Shown: positions 15,652 to 24,203 of the stretch, piece by piece | Numbering within the stretch: the stretch's first letter is position 1 | Layout of the letters: every line of letters starts with the position of its first letter | DNA from: Eubacterium sp. | Lineage (GTDB): Bacteria > Bacillota > Clostridia > Peptostreptococcales > Anaerovoracaceae | Assembly (NCBI GenBank): GCA_021769965.1 | Contig: JAETRU010000006.1 | Span: 1 to 64,000 of the forward strand | DNA length: 64,000 bases | Reading direction: 5' to 3' | Program-made: the position numbers and the translations under genes | Notes under the pieces: model-generated | Databases searched by the model: none | What the model was told of the DNA's origin: nothing | The model's input: the letters and a program-made list of their open reading frames with translations, nothing else

Positions 15652-16788
15652 TTATTCTACGATTCTCCTGACGCAGATAACCGGTCCTGTATATCCTGTG
15701 CCGGTCACCGCGATCCCCATGCCTTCATTGACTGCATGAACGACCATACCGCCGCCGATATAGATGGCAACGTGGCCGTAATAGCAGACCAGATCGCCCG
15801 GCTGCGCCTCAGCCAGCGAGACCTCTCTGCCGTAACTTCTCATAACTCCCGCGTCATGTGCCATGGTAATGCCGAAATGACTGTAGACCGCCATCACGAA
15901 ACCGGAGCAGTCAGCGCCGCGGGTCAGACTGCTGCCGCCATATACATACGGATTTCCCACATATTTCAGAGCGTAGCTGGCAACATCCTGTCCGCTGCCC
16001 TGGTAGGTCTTTCCGTCAGTCGGCGCCGGAAGAGTCCCCGTGCCCTTTACGATGATCTTTTTCTTCGCCGACTTCAGGACTTTAGAATCCTGCACCTCAC
16101 TCTTAACGACCTTGCCGTTTTTTAAAGTCAGAAGCTCCGTGACCTGTTTCTTTCCGTAAGCGCCTTCCTGCTTCACTACAGTCGTGTTCTTCAGCACCTC
16201 TGCAGAAGTCTCTGTCACAGTCCTGTACTTGATCCGCTGTTCCGTCGTAAGCAGCTGCTCTGTCGTCACCGTGACCATAGGCTTTGTCTCATACAGCTTC
16301 AGCACATCCCCCGGAAAGAGGGTCGCGATGTCCTGCGTGTCGTTCATCTCAGCCAGCTCCCGAACAGAAAACCCATACTTATCGGCAATGGCCCAGGCGC
16401 TGTCACCGCTTTTGACCGTGTACGTGACCTGTTTTTTGGTTCCGGAAAGAATGTAATCTACCGTATCCCCGACAGTGCTCGTCTTAGGCGCTTCCGAAGC
16501 CCGATAGGTCTTCTTTTCCACTGTCATGGCCGGAGAGCATTTGATGGATTTCAGTTCAGCTCCGTCAGCCACATAATAGTTTTTGACCTTCTTGATAACC
16601 TGTTTGGCGTTGCTCTCGCTTGACAGCACCGCTACAGTCTTCTTGCCGATCTTGACGGTCCAGTAGTCCTCGTTGGCATAGGCCTTCATCGTATGATTTG
16701 CCGCCATGACGGCCAAAACAGCAATTGCAAGGACAACAGTCCCTGCAATTACAGCTTTCTTCGCGTTTTTTCGTTTTAAAATGTTCAT
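15652..16788 (-). CDS. LysM-G5-NlpC/P60 cell-wall endopeptidase (copy 1)
   Basis: 378 aa. N-terminal signal/anchor (AVIAGTVVLAIAVLAVMAA); a beta-rich segment (residues 40-110) with YWTVKIGKKTVAVLSSESNAKQVIKKV; a LysM (YTVKSGDSAWAIADKYGFSVRELAEMN, about 140); a G5 domain (VTTEQLLTTEQRIKYRTV…LTLKNGKVVKSE, 195-260); and a C-terminal NlpC/P60 domain with catalytic Cys (ADCSGFVMAVY), His (YYGHVAIYIGGG) and the second His (VVHAVNEG). It cleaves D-Glu-type stem-peptide bonds in peptidoglycan. It is a tandem paralogue of the gene at 16807 with the same domain order but diverged sequence; 18 bp separate them, so one operon is likely. Confidence 0.92.
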   Translation of the reverse strand: MNILKRKNAKKAVIAGTVVLAIAVLAVMAANHTMKAYANEDYWTVKIGKKTVAVLSSESNAKQVIKKVKNYYVADGAELKSIKCSPAMTVEKKTYRASEAPKTSTVGDTVDYILSGTKKQVTYTVKSGDSAWAIADKYGFSVRELAEMNDTQDIATLFPGDVLKLYETKPMVTVTTEQLLTTEQRIKYRTVTETSAEVLKNTTVVKQEGAYGKKQVTELLTLKNGKVVKSEVQDSKVLKSAKKKIIVKGTGTLPAPTDGKTYQGSGQDVASYALKYVGNPYVYGGSSLTRGADCSGFVMAVYSHFGITMAHDAGVMRSYGREVSLAEAQPGDLVCYYGHVAIYIGGGMVVHAVNEGMGIAVTGTGYTGPVICVRRIVE

Positions 16789-16806
16789 AAAACAATCCTT
16801 TTTCAG

Positions 16807-17985
16807 TTAATCGAAGATACGTCTGACAGCAATAACGCTGCCGGTGTACCCAACGCTTGTGATTCTGATACCGAGGCTTTCATTGACCGCGTGGATCGCT
16901 TTTCCATCACCGGCGTAGATAGCGACATGACCCGAATAGATCAGGATGTCCCCTTTCTTCACATTCTTATAGGAAACAGCCTTTCCTACGGAGGACTGTC
17001 CTACTCTCGGAAGATTCACGCCGAAATTCTTATAGATGGAATATACGAATCCAGAGCAGTCCGCACCGTTTGTCAAACTGGTTCCGCCGTATCTGTAAGG
17101 ATTTCCTATGAATTTCTTTGCATACTCGACCACATCGGATCCGCTTGCGAAATCAAAGGTCTTGCCGGCCTTGGCTGTTACGGAGCCAGTTCCCTGCAGA
17201 ACGACCTTATCTGTCGGTTTTGCGGTCACTTTGGATGAAATCAACTCACTACCCGTTGTCTCGCCGTTAACTTTCGTTACCTGCTGTACTACCTGCTTCT
17301 TGCCCTTCTTACCCTTGGTCTGGACTTTCTTTTCGCCCTTGTTCAGGGAAGATGTCTTCTTATAAACAGTGTCGTAGTCAATTGACTTCGTTGTGGTCAC
17401 TTCTTCAACTGTTGTTACATTTACATACGGTACTTCTGCATATAAGACCAGATAAGTTCCCTCTTTGATGATCTCATCTGTCTCATATTCGGCAAAGTTG
17501 AGAGTTGCCAGTCTCTTGGCCGACAGCTTCTTGTCCTTGGCGATAGATGCCAGAGATTCACCCTTTTCTGTCTTATATACATAATATTCGTCTTTGCCTT
17601 CGCTGAGCTGCTTTACGGCCTCTTCTACCTCGTAGAGAGATCTGCTCTGCATTGCGATATCGCCTTCAGCATCTGCAAATATTTGTCTCACCTGGATCTC
17701 AGGATCGAACTGCACGTCCAGCACAGTGGATCCTTCAGACAGATAATAGTTTTTTAGCCCCTCTATTACCTGTTTCCCGGCTTCTTCAGAATCAACGTAT
17801 AAGATTTCTTCATCTCCAATAGTAATCGCCCAGACTTCATTCTGATCACCGGCTTCTGCAGCATATGCGGTACTGCCGGAACCTGAGAACATCACGAAAG
17901 TCATCATGACGATCAAAATAACTGAGGCAGTTGTTTTAAACACCCTTTTGATTTTAGTATTGACTCTCGTCACTGGATTTGTCAT
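16807..17985 (-). CDS. LysM-G5-NlpC/P60 cell-wall endopeptidase (copy 2)
   Basis: 392 aa from ATG 17985 (AAGGAAGATAGTATT upstream). Signal peptide ending near AYAAEA; a beta segment (EVWAITIGDEEILYVDSEEAGKQVIEGLKNYY); a LysM-like repeat (YKTEKGESLASIAKDKKLSAKRLATLN); a G5 region (VTTVEEVTTTKSIDYDTVYKKTSS) with an unusually basic spacer (KKVQTKGKKGKKQ); and NlpC/P60 with Cys (ADCSGFVYSIYKNFG), His (YSGHVAIYAGDG) and His (AIHAVNES). It would be a secreted or membrane-tethered peptidoglycan hydrolase for wall turnover or daughter-cell separation. It is first of a tandem pair; an inverted repeat lies upstream at 18099. Confidence 0.92.
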   Translation of the reverse strand: MTNPVTRVNTKIKRVFKTTASVILIVMMTFVMFSGSGSTAYAAEAGDQNEVWAITIGDEEILYVDSEEAGKQVIEGLKNYYLSEGSTVLDVQFDPEIQVRQIFADAEGDIAMQSRSLYEVEEAVKQLSEGKDEYYVYKTEKGESLASIAKDKKLSAKRLATLNFAEYETDEIIKEGTYLVLYAEVPYVNVTTVEEVTTTKSIDYDTVYKKTSSLNKGEKKVQTKGKKGKKQVVQQVTKVNGETTGSELISSKVTAKPTDKVVLQGTGSVTAKAGKTFDFASGSDVVEYAKKFIGNPYRYGGTSLTNGADCSGFVYSIYKNFGVNLPRVGQSSVGKAVSYKNVKKGDILIYSGHVAIYAGDGKAIHAVNESLGIRITSVGYTGSVIAVRRIFD

Positions 17986-18093
17986 AATACTATCTTCCTT
18001 TTCATGTTTTTTCAATTGTCTCACAAGTATTATGATACGTTATATACACAAAAAAGTCAATAAATCCAGCAATTCTTCACATAACTTTCACAA

Positions 18094-18138
18094 ACTAAAA
18101 TCGGTGTAACCGTTTATTTTTCAACGATTACACCGATT
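18094..18138 (-). terminator. Inverted repeat between PAP2 gene and NlpC operon
   Basis: AATCGGTGTAA / TTACACCGATT, 11-bp arms with an 18-nt loop. On the minus strand it is followed by TTTAGTTTG, so it most likely terminates the PAP2 gene that ends at 18158; a regulatory site for the hydrolase operon is the alternative. Next to it is the tandem repeat ATTTCTTAAG x2. Confidence 0.5.
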
Positions 18139-18157
18139 AATAATTTCTTAAGATTTC

Positions 18158-18811
18158 TTAAGAAATCCATTTCTTCACATTCATATATATTCTTAGTAGC
18201 GCATAAACAACCGCGCATACTGCCAGTGCCGCGGCAACATCCAGTATGGAATGCTGTTTGACCAGACATGTGGACACACAGATCAGAACCGCCAGTAAAC
18301 AGATCAGGATCTTGACAGACGTCCTTTTGATACTTCGGCTGACGCAGACGGCGCCCGCCGCGAAAACAGCTCCGATCACATGCATGCTGGGTATGACATT
18401 GGTGTTGGTGTCCGCGGCATAGATCGCGCTGACCAGATCGACAAACACGTTATCCCGTTGGAAGGACTCCGGACGCAGATCCTGACCGTTAGGAAACAGA
18501 ATACAGAAACCGATGCTCAGAGAAAATCCTATGATGATGCCGTACATATAGAGACGGAACACCGGCGCGTCTTTGATCATCAGCCAGATCCCGACCCCAA
18601 ACAGCAAGGGATACCAGAGACAGTACGGCACGATAAAGTATTCGCAGAACGGTATCAGATCGTCAAGCGGGCAGTAGGACACCCAGTAATCAGCCGTATC
18701 CGGCACCAGATACTCCATAAGGAAAAAGCCGATCAGGTAGACCGGCACATACAGAACCAGCAGCACATGCCGGTTCTCTCTCAAATCAAATTCCCTTCCC
18801 CTTATCTTCAT
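18158..18811 (-). CDS. PAP2-family membrane phosphatase-like protein
   Basis: 217 aa with six predicted membrane segments. PAP2 motifs: IPSMHVIGAVFAAGA (PSxH signature, about 140) and VKQHSILDVAAALAV (third motif with His and Asp, about 190). The first motif (KxxxxxxRP) appears only as a loose form (NGQDLRPESFQRDN), as in inositol-phosphoryl-type PAP2 members. Likely acts on lipid phosphates at the outer membrane leaflet. The start is 1 nt after the stop of the DAG kinase gene with GGAGGG in the overlap, so lipid kinase and phosphatase are made together. A similar protein lies at 59257. Confidence 0.75.
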   Translation of the reverse strand: MKIRGREFDLRENRHVLLVLYVPVYLIGFFLMEYLVPDTADYWVSYCPLDDLIPFCEYFIVPYCLWYPLLFGVGIWLMIKDAPVFRLYMYGIIIGFSLSIGFCILFPNGQDLRPESFQRDNVFVDLVSAIYAADTNTNVIPSMHVIGAVFAAGAVCVSRSIKRTSVKILICLLAVLICVSTCLVKQHSILDVAAALAVCAVVYALLRIYMNVKKWIS

Positions 18812-18812
18812 C

Positions 18813-19703
18813 TCAGCCCTCCGCCGTCATCAGCCGGATGGCTCCATGTATGTTTTCTATTGTAATGCTTTCCGCGCCTTCCTGATACTCTCCGTCCAGG
18901 GTCCACGGCATATCCGGATCCGCTGTGACCTCCATTTTGCTGCTGCTGAAAAAGGATATCATCGGAGAATTGAAATTCTGCGTCGTCAGGGCCAGCAGGA
19001 TCTGATTCAGTTCCAGAATATTAGACGGCGACTTGATCAGAAGCACCTCGAACTTGCCGTCATTCATATCCACCAGATCGTCAGAAAGCGTCAGGATGCC
19101 TCCTACGGAAGTGGAATTGCAGACAGCGCCGAAGAGATATTCTCCGCCGTATACGCCTTGTTCCATCTTCAGCCAGAGCTTCAGCGGCCTGATAGACGGG
19201 ATATCCTTGATCCCTTCCAGGATATAAGCCATGTGGCCCAGCATATTTTTAATAGATTGAGGCGCTTCATAAGACGCCTGTGTAAACGCGCCGAAGGAAG
19301 CCACGTAGGAAAAGTACCTGCCGTTAAAGCATCCCACATCCAGAGTTCTCGGTTTTCCATACGCGATATCTCTGGCGGCCTGTACCACATCTTTAGACAG
19401 ACCCATGCTGACAGCAAAATCATTGGTGCTGCCTGCCGGAATATAGCCGATCGGCACCTGAGCGCCTGATTTCAGCACCCCGTCGATCACTTCATTAAAG
19501 GTACCGTCGCCTCCGATACAGACCACCAGATCAAAGTCTGCCGCGTGATCTCTGGCGATATCGGTACCGTCTCCGGAGGCCTGTGTTGTCCTGACTACTG
19601 TCTCAAAACCCGCTTCACAAAACACCTGTATGATCTCTACAAAATATTTATTGGCCTGCTTGGTTCCCGCGCAGGGATTCAGAATGATCAATATCCTTTT
19701 CAT
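18813..19703 (-). CDS. Diacylglycerol/sphingosine kinase-family lipid kinase (YegS/DgkB-like)
   Basis: 296 aa, family-typical length. The N-terminal ILIILNPCAGTKQANKYF and the nucleotide motif VVCIGGDGTFNEVIDGVL (about 60), then PIGYIPAGSTNDFAVSMGL, are diagnostic of the DAGK catalytic fold; the second domain includes YLFGAVCNSTSVGGILTLSDDLVDMNDGKFEVLLIK with the metal-site aspartate. It phosphorylates a lipid diol such as diacylglycerol, feeding back to phosphatidate. AAAGGAAAAGAGATT precedes ATG. Operon with the PAP2 gene downstream: opposite reactions in one transcript. Confidence 0.88.
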   Translation of the reverse strand: MKRILIILNPCAGTKQANKYFVEIIQVFCEAGFETVVRTTQASGDGTDIARDHAADFDLVVCIGGDGTFNEVIDGVLKSGAQVPIGYIPAGSTNDFAVSMGLSKDVVQAARDIAYGKPRTLDVGCFNGRYFSYVASFGAFTQASYEAPQSIKNMLGHMAYILEGIKDIPSIRPLKLWLKMEQGVYGGEYLFGAVCNSTSVGGILTLSDDLVDMNDGKFEVLLIKSPSNILELNQILLALTTQNFNSPMISFFSSSKMEVTADPDMPWTLDGEYQEGAESITIENIHGAIRLMTAEG

Positions 19704-19744
19704 AATCTCTTTTCCTTTCTAAAACTCTTTTGATATATTCTGCG

Positions 19745-20482
19745 TCAATCCGCTGTTTCTATATTTTCCGTCTCTATATATTCATTTTCCGTGTTTTTCT
19801 CGTTTGCTTTTATCGCTTTGCCGCTTGCCAGATTCCACCGGAAATGACCGGATATCTTCATTCCGTCGGAAGCATAGATCCGGTCTTCTTCTCCTGCCGG
19901 ATCCTTCCCGTGCTGAATGATATACGGACGTCCCCAGATATTGCGCAGCGGCGATACCACGGCCACGTGACTGGATTCAAAAGTGACGATATCTCCCGGC
20001 TGCCATGCCAGAATATCATCCACGTCAGTAGTCAGCACCACGGCGTTACGCTCAAAAAAACGCTCCAGCTGCGGTACCAGGCGAAAGTCTATATCAGGAT
20101 CCTGTACAGAGATAATATCATCATAGGCCTCGAAATTCTCCCGTATATCCTCCTCTACCAGATCCTTGACATTGACGCCTACGGCCTCCATAGCCTTCCA
20201 GACCACATCCGTACATACGCCGATATCGTCAGGAGGATATCCTCCTTCAATGTATCTGCCATCATAATGAAGATCCTTATTGCTGATATACCTGCGCGCC
20301 GCGCTGGCCATCTTCTCGCCCTGGATCCTCTGTGTACGCAGAAGATCTATCTCCATAGAATCTGTGTCCTGAGAGCCGCATCCCCGCAGCAGCAGTACCG
20401 CGCCTGCAGCCAGCAGACACAGGATCACTGCGATCACGATAAAGAACCGCGGCTTCACCTTATATCTTTTTCTAACACTCAT
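19745..20482 (-). CDS. DUF1287 family membrane-anchored protein
   Basis: 245 aa from ATG 20482 (AAGGAG, 8 nt spacing; the track start is an in-frame TTG). A single TM anchor (FFIVIAVILCLLAAGAVLLL) is followed by an extracytoplasmic domain carrying DIGVCTDVVWKAMEAVGV, ILAWQPGDIVTFESSHVAVVS and IIQHGKDPAGEEDRIY: the C…H…H arrangement characteristic of DUF1287 (YijF), regarded as NlpC/P60-fold relatives. A secreted hydrolase role on wall or peptide substrates is inferred. The surrounding genes (radical SAM, YihY) give no specific clue. Confidence 0.75.
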   Translation of the reverse strand: MSVRKRYKVKPRFFIVIAVILCLLAAGAVLLLRGCGSQDTDSMEIDLLRTQRIQGEKMASAARRYISNKDLHYDGRYIEGGYPPDDIGVCTDVVWKAMEAVGVNVKDLVEEDIRENFEAYDDIISVQDPDIDFRLVPQLERFFERNAVVLTTDVDDILAWQPGDIVTFESSHVAVVSPLRNIWGRPYIIQHGKDPAGEEDRIYASDGMKISGHFRWNLASGKAIKANEKNTENEYIETENIETAD

Positions 20483-20503
20483 CAAAACTTCTCCTTGGCT
20501 TTC

Positions 20504-21106
20504 CTATCTTACCCGCAGCGTGGTCCCAAGACCTTCCGCGATCTTTCTGCACAAAACGATATCCGCCTCGGGTATCACGCCTACCACAGACATAGCGACC
20601 TTCGGCACGTACTTCTTTACATCCCGGGTATACTGCAGAATTGCCGGAAACGCGGCAAGGCCAAATCGCGGATGACAGAGCGCGTCGTACTTTTCAGCGC
20701 TGCACTGATTCAGACTGACGCTGACACAGTCGACAAGTCCCGCGAGATCGCCGGCAGTCTCTCTGCCGTGGATCAGATCTGCCAGCCCGTTGGTATTGAT
20801 CCTGACAGAAAGACGGGTATGAGACTTCACATGATCCGCGATCTTCAGCAGATCCGCGAGGCGTTCTGTCGGTTCGCTGTATCCGCAGAATACCAGCTCG
20901 TCATACTGGGACAGATCCCACTGCCGCAGCATATCCACCGTTTCTTCCACCGTCGGCTCCCGCTTCAGCCAGAGCGAATCGGCGCTTCCCAGCCCGTCCG
21001 TCATATCCCGGATGCAGAACTCGCACCGGCACGGACACCGATTGGTAATATTTGCGTAAAGTCCTCTTCCGTAATCATAGAGAACACTTCCGATCTCAGA
21101 ATTCAT
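20504..21106 (-). CDS. TatD-linked radical SAM protein
   Basis: 200 aa from ATG 21106; its ATG overlaps the TGA of the YihY gene (ATGA) and GGGGGGAAATACAGATC precedes it. The 4Fe-4S/SAM motif is CPCRCEFCIRD near residue 22 (CxxxCxxC with the conserved preceding YANITNRC). LDLSQYDELVFCGYSEPTERL and VRINTNGLADLIHG belong to the (beta/alpha) partial barrel. Its short size matches the TIGR family of TatD-associated radical SAM proteins; no tatD gene is next to it here, which is a departure from the usual neighbourhood. The reaction is unknown. Confidence 0.8.
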   Translation of the reverse strand: MNSEIGSVLYDYGRGLYANITNRCPCRCEFCIRDMTDGLGSADSLWLKREPTVEETVDMLRQWDLSQYDELVFCGYSEPTERLADLLKIADHVKSHTRLSVRINTNGLADLIHGRETAGDLAGLVDCVSVSLNQCSAEKYDALCHPRFGLAAFPAILQYTRDVKKYVPKVAMSVVGVIPEADIVLCRKIAEGLGTTLRVR

Positions 21107-21930
21107 GATCTGTATTTCCCCCCTTTCGTATCTTTCCATACTTTATTAAACAGGATCCCCAGACACAACGCCCATGACAGGAAATAGAACCACATCAGCA
21201 GCGCTACGATGCTGGCAAGAGATCCGTAGATGATGTCATAATTAACGGTATAGTCGGCGTAATTTGAATACACGATCGTCACGACCAGCATGCCTACCGC
21301 TCCCAGAACACTGCCGGGCACCACTTCCCGAAAACTCATTTTCTCGATAGGAAGCACATAATAATTGTAGGACACCATAAGAAAATACAGCGCCCCCGCA
21401 AGTGGCCACCGTAAAAAAGTCCAGAGGTTATCGATCACAGAACCCTCGATGATCTTTCCGAATACCAGCTTCAGTATCATCTCCCCGTACACCGGAATGA
21501 TGATAACAAAAGCCAGTGTAAACATAGTCATGGCCATAGTTCTGAAAGACCGAAGCCTCTCACGAAAGAAATTTCCCGTAGTCCTGCCGCCGGAATAAGT
21601 ATAATTGGCGATCCGCATCATGGAAAACTGCGCTCTGGACGCAGCCCAGAGCGCCATGAGGATCATGACGATATTGGATGTGGTCGCCGATCTGTATTTC
21701 AGAAGTCCTTTAAGCGTCTCTGCCATAGACGGAGCCACATACTGGCCGATCCATTCATTGATAATATCCATAGATACATCCAGAAGCCCCAGCAGACTGG
21801 ACAGAACGATGAAAGTCGGTACCAGAGACAGCATGATGTAGAAAGACATCTGCGCGGCAAAGCCCTGATAATACGGATCCTGCATCTGCTTAAAGCCCAG
21901 CGCGAACATCCGGATGAATCTGTTCTTCAT
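21103..21930 (-). CDS. YihY/BrkB family inner-membrane protein
   Basis: 275 aa, six membrane helices. The family signature AAQMSFYIMLSLVPTFIVLSSLLGLL near the N-terminus and ALWAASRAQFSMMRIANYTY and GSLASIVALLMWFYFLSWALCLGILFN near the C-terminus are typical. Often misnamed ribonuclease BN; the true function is unknown. It sits directly between rdgB (3-nt gap) and the radical SAM gene (ATGA overlap), so the three are one transcript. Confidence 0.88.
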   Translation of the reverse strand: MKNRFIRMFALGFKQMQDPYYQGFAAQMSFYIMLSLVPTFIVLSSLLGLLDVSMDIINEWIGQYVAPSMAETLKGLLKYRSATTSNIVMILMALWAASRAQFSMMRIANYTYSGGRTTGNFFRERLRSFRTMAMTMFTLAFVIIIPVYGEMILKLVFGKIIEGSVIDNLWTFLRWPLAGALYFLMVSYNYYVLPIEKMSFREVVPGSVLGAVGMLVVTIVYSNYADYTVNYDIIYGSLASIVALLMWFYFLSWALCLGILFNKVWKDTKGGKYRS

Positions 21931-21933
21931 TCG

Positions 21934-22533
21934 TTAAGCTTTCCTTTCTTCCAACAGTTTCTCAAGCTGTATCAAAGCTTTTGCCCTGTGGCTGACAGCA
22001 TTCTTCTCCTCCGGTGTAAGCTGGGCAAAAGTTCTCTGAAAACCATCCGGCACAAAAAGAGGATCGTAGCCGAATCCGTTTTCTCCTACCGGCGTATCGA
22101 TAATATGGCCTTCGCATTCACCTCTGGCTACCAGAGTCTCGCCGTCAGGATAGACCATGGTGATGACGGAAACGAATTTTGCCCGCCGCTCTTTGTAAGG
22201 CACACCTTCCAGCAGATCCAAAAGCTTCTGATTATTCTTTTCGTCGCCGGAACCCTCTCCGGCAAACCGGGCCGAATAGACACCGGGCGCACCGCCCAGA
22301 TACTCCACCATCAGTCCGGAATCGTCGGCGATCGTCACCCTGCCGCACATCTTCATGATCTCGCTGGCTTTTTTAAAAGAATTTTCTTCAAAGGTCTCTC
22401 CGTCCTCCTCGATCTCCGTTTTCGGCAGTCCGGCTTCATCCCGGGAGATGATCTCCATACCGAATTTTCTGGTGATCGCCTCGATCTCTGCAATCTTATG
22501 CGCGTTTCTGGACGCAGCAATGATAGTTTCCAT
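21934..22533 (-). CDS. rdgB: XTP/dITP diphosphatase (RdgB/HAM1)
   Basis: 199 aa. It hydrolyses non-canonical purine triphosphates (ITP, XTP) to monophosphates to keep them out of DNA. The N-terminal IIAASRNAHKIAEIEAI (SxNxxK phosphate site), DDSGLMVEYLGGAPGVYSARFAG with the catalytic Asp, and GENGFGYDPLFVPDGFQRTFAQL… SHRAKA at the C-terminus are all in place. Ribosome site AAGGAAGGAACGACAT. First gene of the rdgB-YihY-radical SAM unit. Confidence 0.95.
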   Translation of the reverse strand: METIIAASRNAHKIAEIEAITRKFGMEIISRDEAGLPKTEIEEDGETFEENSFKKASEIMKMCGRVTIADDSGLMVEYLGGAPGVYSARFAGEGSGDEKNNQKLLDLLEGVPYKERRAKFVSVITMVYPDGETLVARGECEGHIIDTPVGENGFGYDPLFVPDGFQRTFAQLTPEEKNAVSHRAKALIQLEKLLEERKA

Positions 22534-22588
22534 ATGTCGTTCCTTCCTTCTCAGATATTATCGTTGTTGTATCTTGATCTCTGCACTT

Positions 22589-23131
22589 TTACAGAGCCTT
22601 CAGGCCGATGATGATCAGGATCAGTCCCCCTGCAAGTTCTGCGCCGCTGCCTAATACGTCCGCGAATCTGCGTCCGATCAAAAGCGCAATACTGACCAGC
22701 AGAGCTGTGATCACCGAAATCAGAGCCGCGGTGGAAACAATGTCCGCCCGCATGGCACAAAGCCCTACGCCTACAGCAAAGGCGTCAATGCTGGTCGCTG
22801 CAGCCTGCAGCAGCAAAACGCCCGGAGTCAGCTGTCTGCCTTTCGTGTCAAAGGATTCAGCCTGCAGTCCTTCCCTGATCATATTGCCTCCGATCAGAAA
22901 AAGGATCACGCAGATGACGATGCCGCTGTATTCAGTGATCAGCTCTGCAAGGATCGATCCCGCATAATATCCTGCCAGAGGCATCAGCCCCTGAAAAATG
23001 CCAAAGCAGACCGGCATCGCTATGTAATCTCTCCTGGCAAGTCCCCGGAACGCCATACCGTTGCTCAAAGCCACCGCGACGGCATCCATTGCCAGACCGC
23101 CTCCGATGGCAGCCGTTTCAATAATTCCCAT
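22589..23131 (-). CDS. mntP: Manganese efflux pump MntP family
   Basis: 180 aa with six membrane helices. LAMDAVAVALSNGMAFRG in TM1 and TSIDAFAVGVGLCAM in TM4 carry the paired intramembrane aspartates (MDA / IDA) that define MntP. It exports Mn2+ when cytoplasmic levels are high. No yybP-ykoY Mn riboswitch was recognised in the 147 bp upstream. The ribosome site is weak (GGGG). It is transcribed divergently from the hydroxyacid dehydrogenase gene. Confidence 0.88.
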   Translation of the reverse strand: MGIIETAAIGGGLAMDAVAVALSNGMAFRGLARRDYIAMPVCFGIFQGLMPLAGYYAGSILAELITEYSGIVICVILFLIGGNMIREGLQAESFDTKGRQLTPGVLLLQAAATSIDAFAVGVGLCAMRADIVSTAALISVITALLVSIALLIGRRFADVLGSGAELAGGLILIIIGLKAL

Positions 23132-23278
23132 AAATACCCCATAAAGAATATATTAAGCTTAAGTATACCATTTTATGGACCTTTCCGCAAGTTTCACCGC
23201 AAAGAAAAATGGTTTATCCGCGCAAAAATCTATGCTATACTATAAATATTATTATGTGACAAGGAGCTTGTATTAACA

Positions 23279-24190
23279 ATGAAATTTACGATTTTAGACG
23301 CTTTTTCCATCAATCCGGGCGATCTGTCCTGGAAACCTCTGGAGGATATCTGTGATTTCTTACCCTATGACCGTACAGATGATCAGGATATTCCAGAGCG
23401 GATCGCCGGCTGTGACGGTTTTTTTGTCAGCAAATGCCCTATTACCCGTCAGGTCATGGAAAGCAGTCCATCTCTGAAATTCATCGGTGTCACCGCCACC
23501 GGTTATGATAACGTGGATCTGAAAGCAGCGGAAGATCTGGGCATCGCGGTATGCAATGTCCCTGCCTACTCCACAGATGCTGTCGCTCAGCACGCCTTTG
23601 CTCTGATCCTTGAACTGACCAATCTGGCCGGCAGCTACAACGACAGTGTCCAGAAAGGCAAATGGTACGAGACGAAGGACTTCACCTTTATCGAAGGCTC
23701 TCTGACGCTGCTCAGCGGCAAATCTCTGGGCATCATCGGCTACGGCAATATCGGAAAACGAGTGGCCCGTATCGGAGAAGCTTTCGGCATGAAGATCAAC
23801 ATTTACAGTCAGGATAAAAAGGCCGCCATGGAATCAGACATTCTGACGCTCCACTGTCCTCTGACTCCGGAAAATACCGGCTTCATCAACGCCGATTTCA
23901 TCAGCGGCATGAAAGACGGCGCCATACTCATCAATACAGCCAGAGGCGCTCTGATCAACGAAGAGGATCTGGCAGACGCGCTGCGGTCCGGTAAACTGGC
24001 CGCCGCAGCCCTGGATGTGCTCTCCTGCGAACCGCCGGAAAAGCCTCATCCGCTGATCGGACTTTCCAACTGCATCCTGACGCCTCATATCGCGTGGATG
24101 CCGAAAGAAACGCGGCAAAAGGTCATCGATATCTGCGCGGACAACCTGCAGAGCTGGCTGGACGGCGGCGATCTGAACAGACTGGTATAG
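23279..24190 (+). CDS. D-2-hydroxyacid dehydrogenase (glycerate dehydrogenase-like)
   Basis: 303 aa. NAD-dependent 2-ketoacid reductase. Substrate domain ATGYDNVDLKAAEDLGIAVCNVPAYSTDAVAQHAFALILELTN; NAD site LGIIGYGNIGKRVARIGEAFGM; catalytic Arg (NTARGALINEEDL), Glu (DVLSCEPPE) and His (LTPHIAWMPKETRQ). Between beta-B and the next helix the loop is shortened (YSQDKKAAMESDILTLHC), about 15-20 residues fewer than hydroxypyruvate reductases, which usually carry …LDELL… there; this may change cofactor preference. It is followed 13 nt later by an AEC carrier, so the pair may reduce and move an organic acid. Confidence 0.88.
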   Translation: MKFTILDAFSINPGDLSWKPLEDICDFLPYDRTDDQDIPERIAGCDGFFVSKCPITRQVMESSPSLKFIGVTATGYDNVDLKAAEDLGIAVCNVPAYSTDAVAQHAFALILELTNLAGSYNDSVQKGKWYETKDFTFIEGSLTLLSGKSLGIIGYGNIGKRVARIGEAFGMKINIYSQDKKAAMESDILTLHCPLTPENTGFINADFISGMKDGAILINTARGALINEEDLADALRSGKLAAAALDVLSCEPPEKPHPLIGLSNCILTPHIAWMPKETRQKVIDICADNLQSWLDGGDLNRLV

Positions 24191-24203
24191 GAGAACGCGT
24201 GCC

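Noticed and set aside
19730-21187. 485-aa plus-strand ORF
   Set aside because: Antisense to DUF1287 and radical SAM genes, both of which have clear motifs and ribosome sites.
23132-23278. yybP-ykoY manganese riboswitch before mntP
   Set aside because: Leader is short and lacks the conserved loop sequences; only ordinary promoter-like elements are seen.
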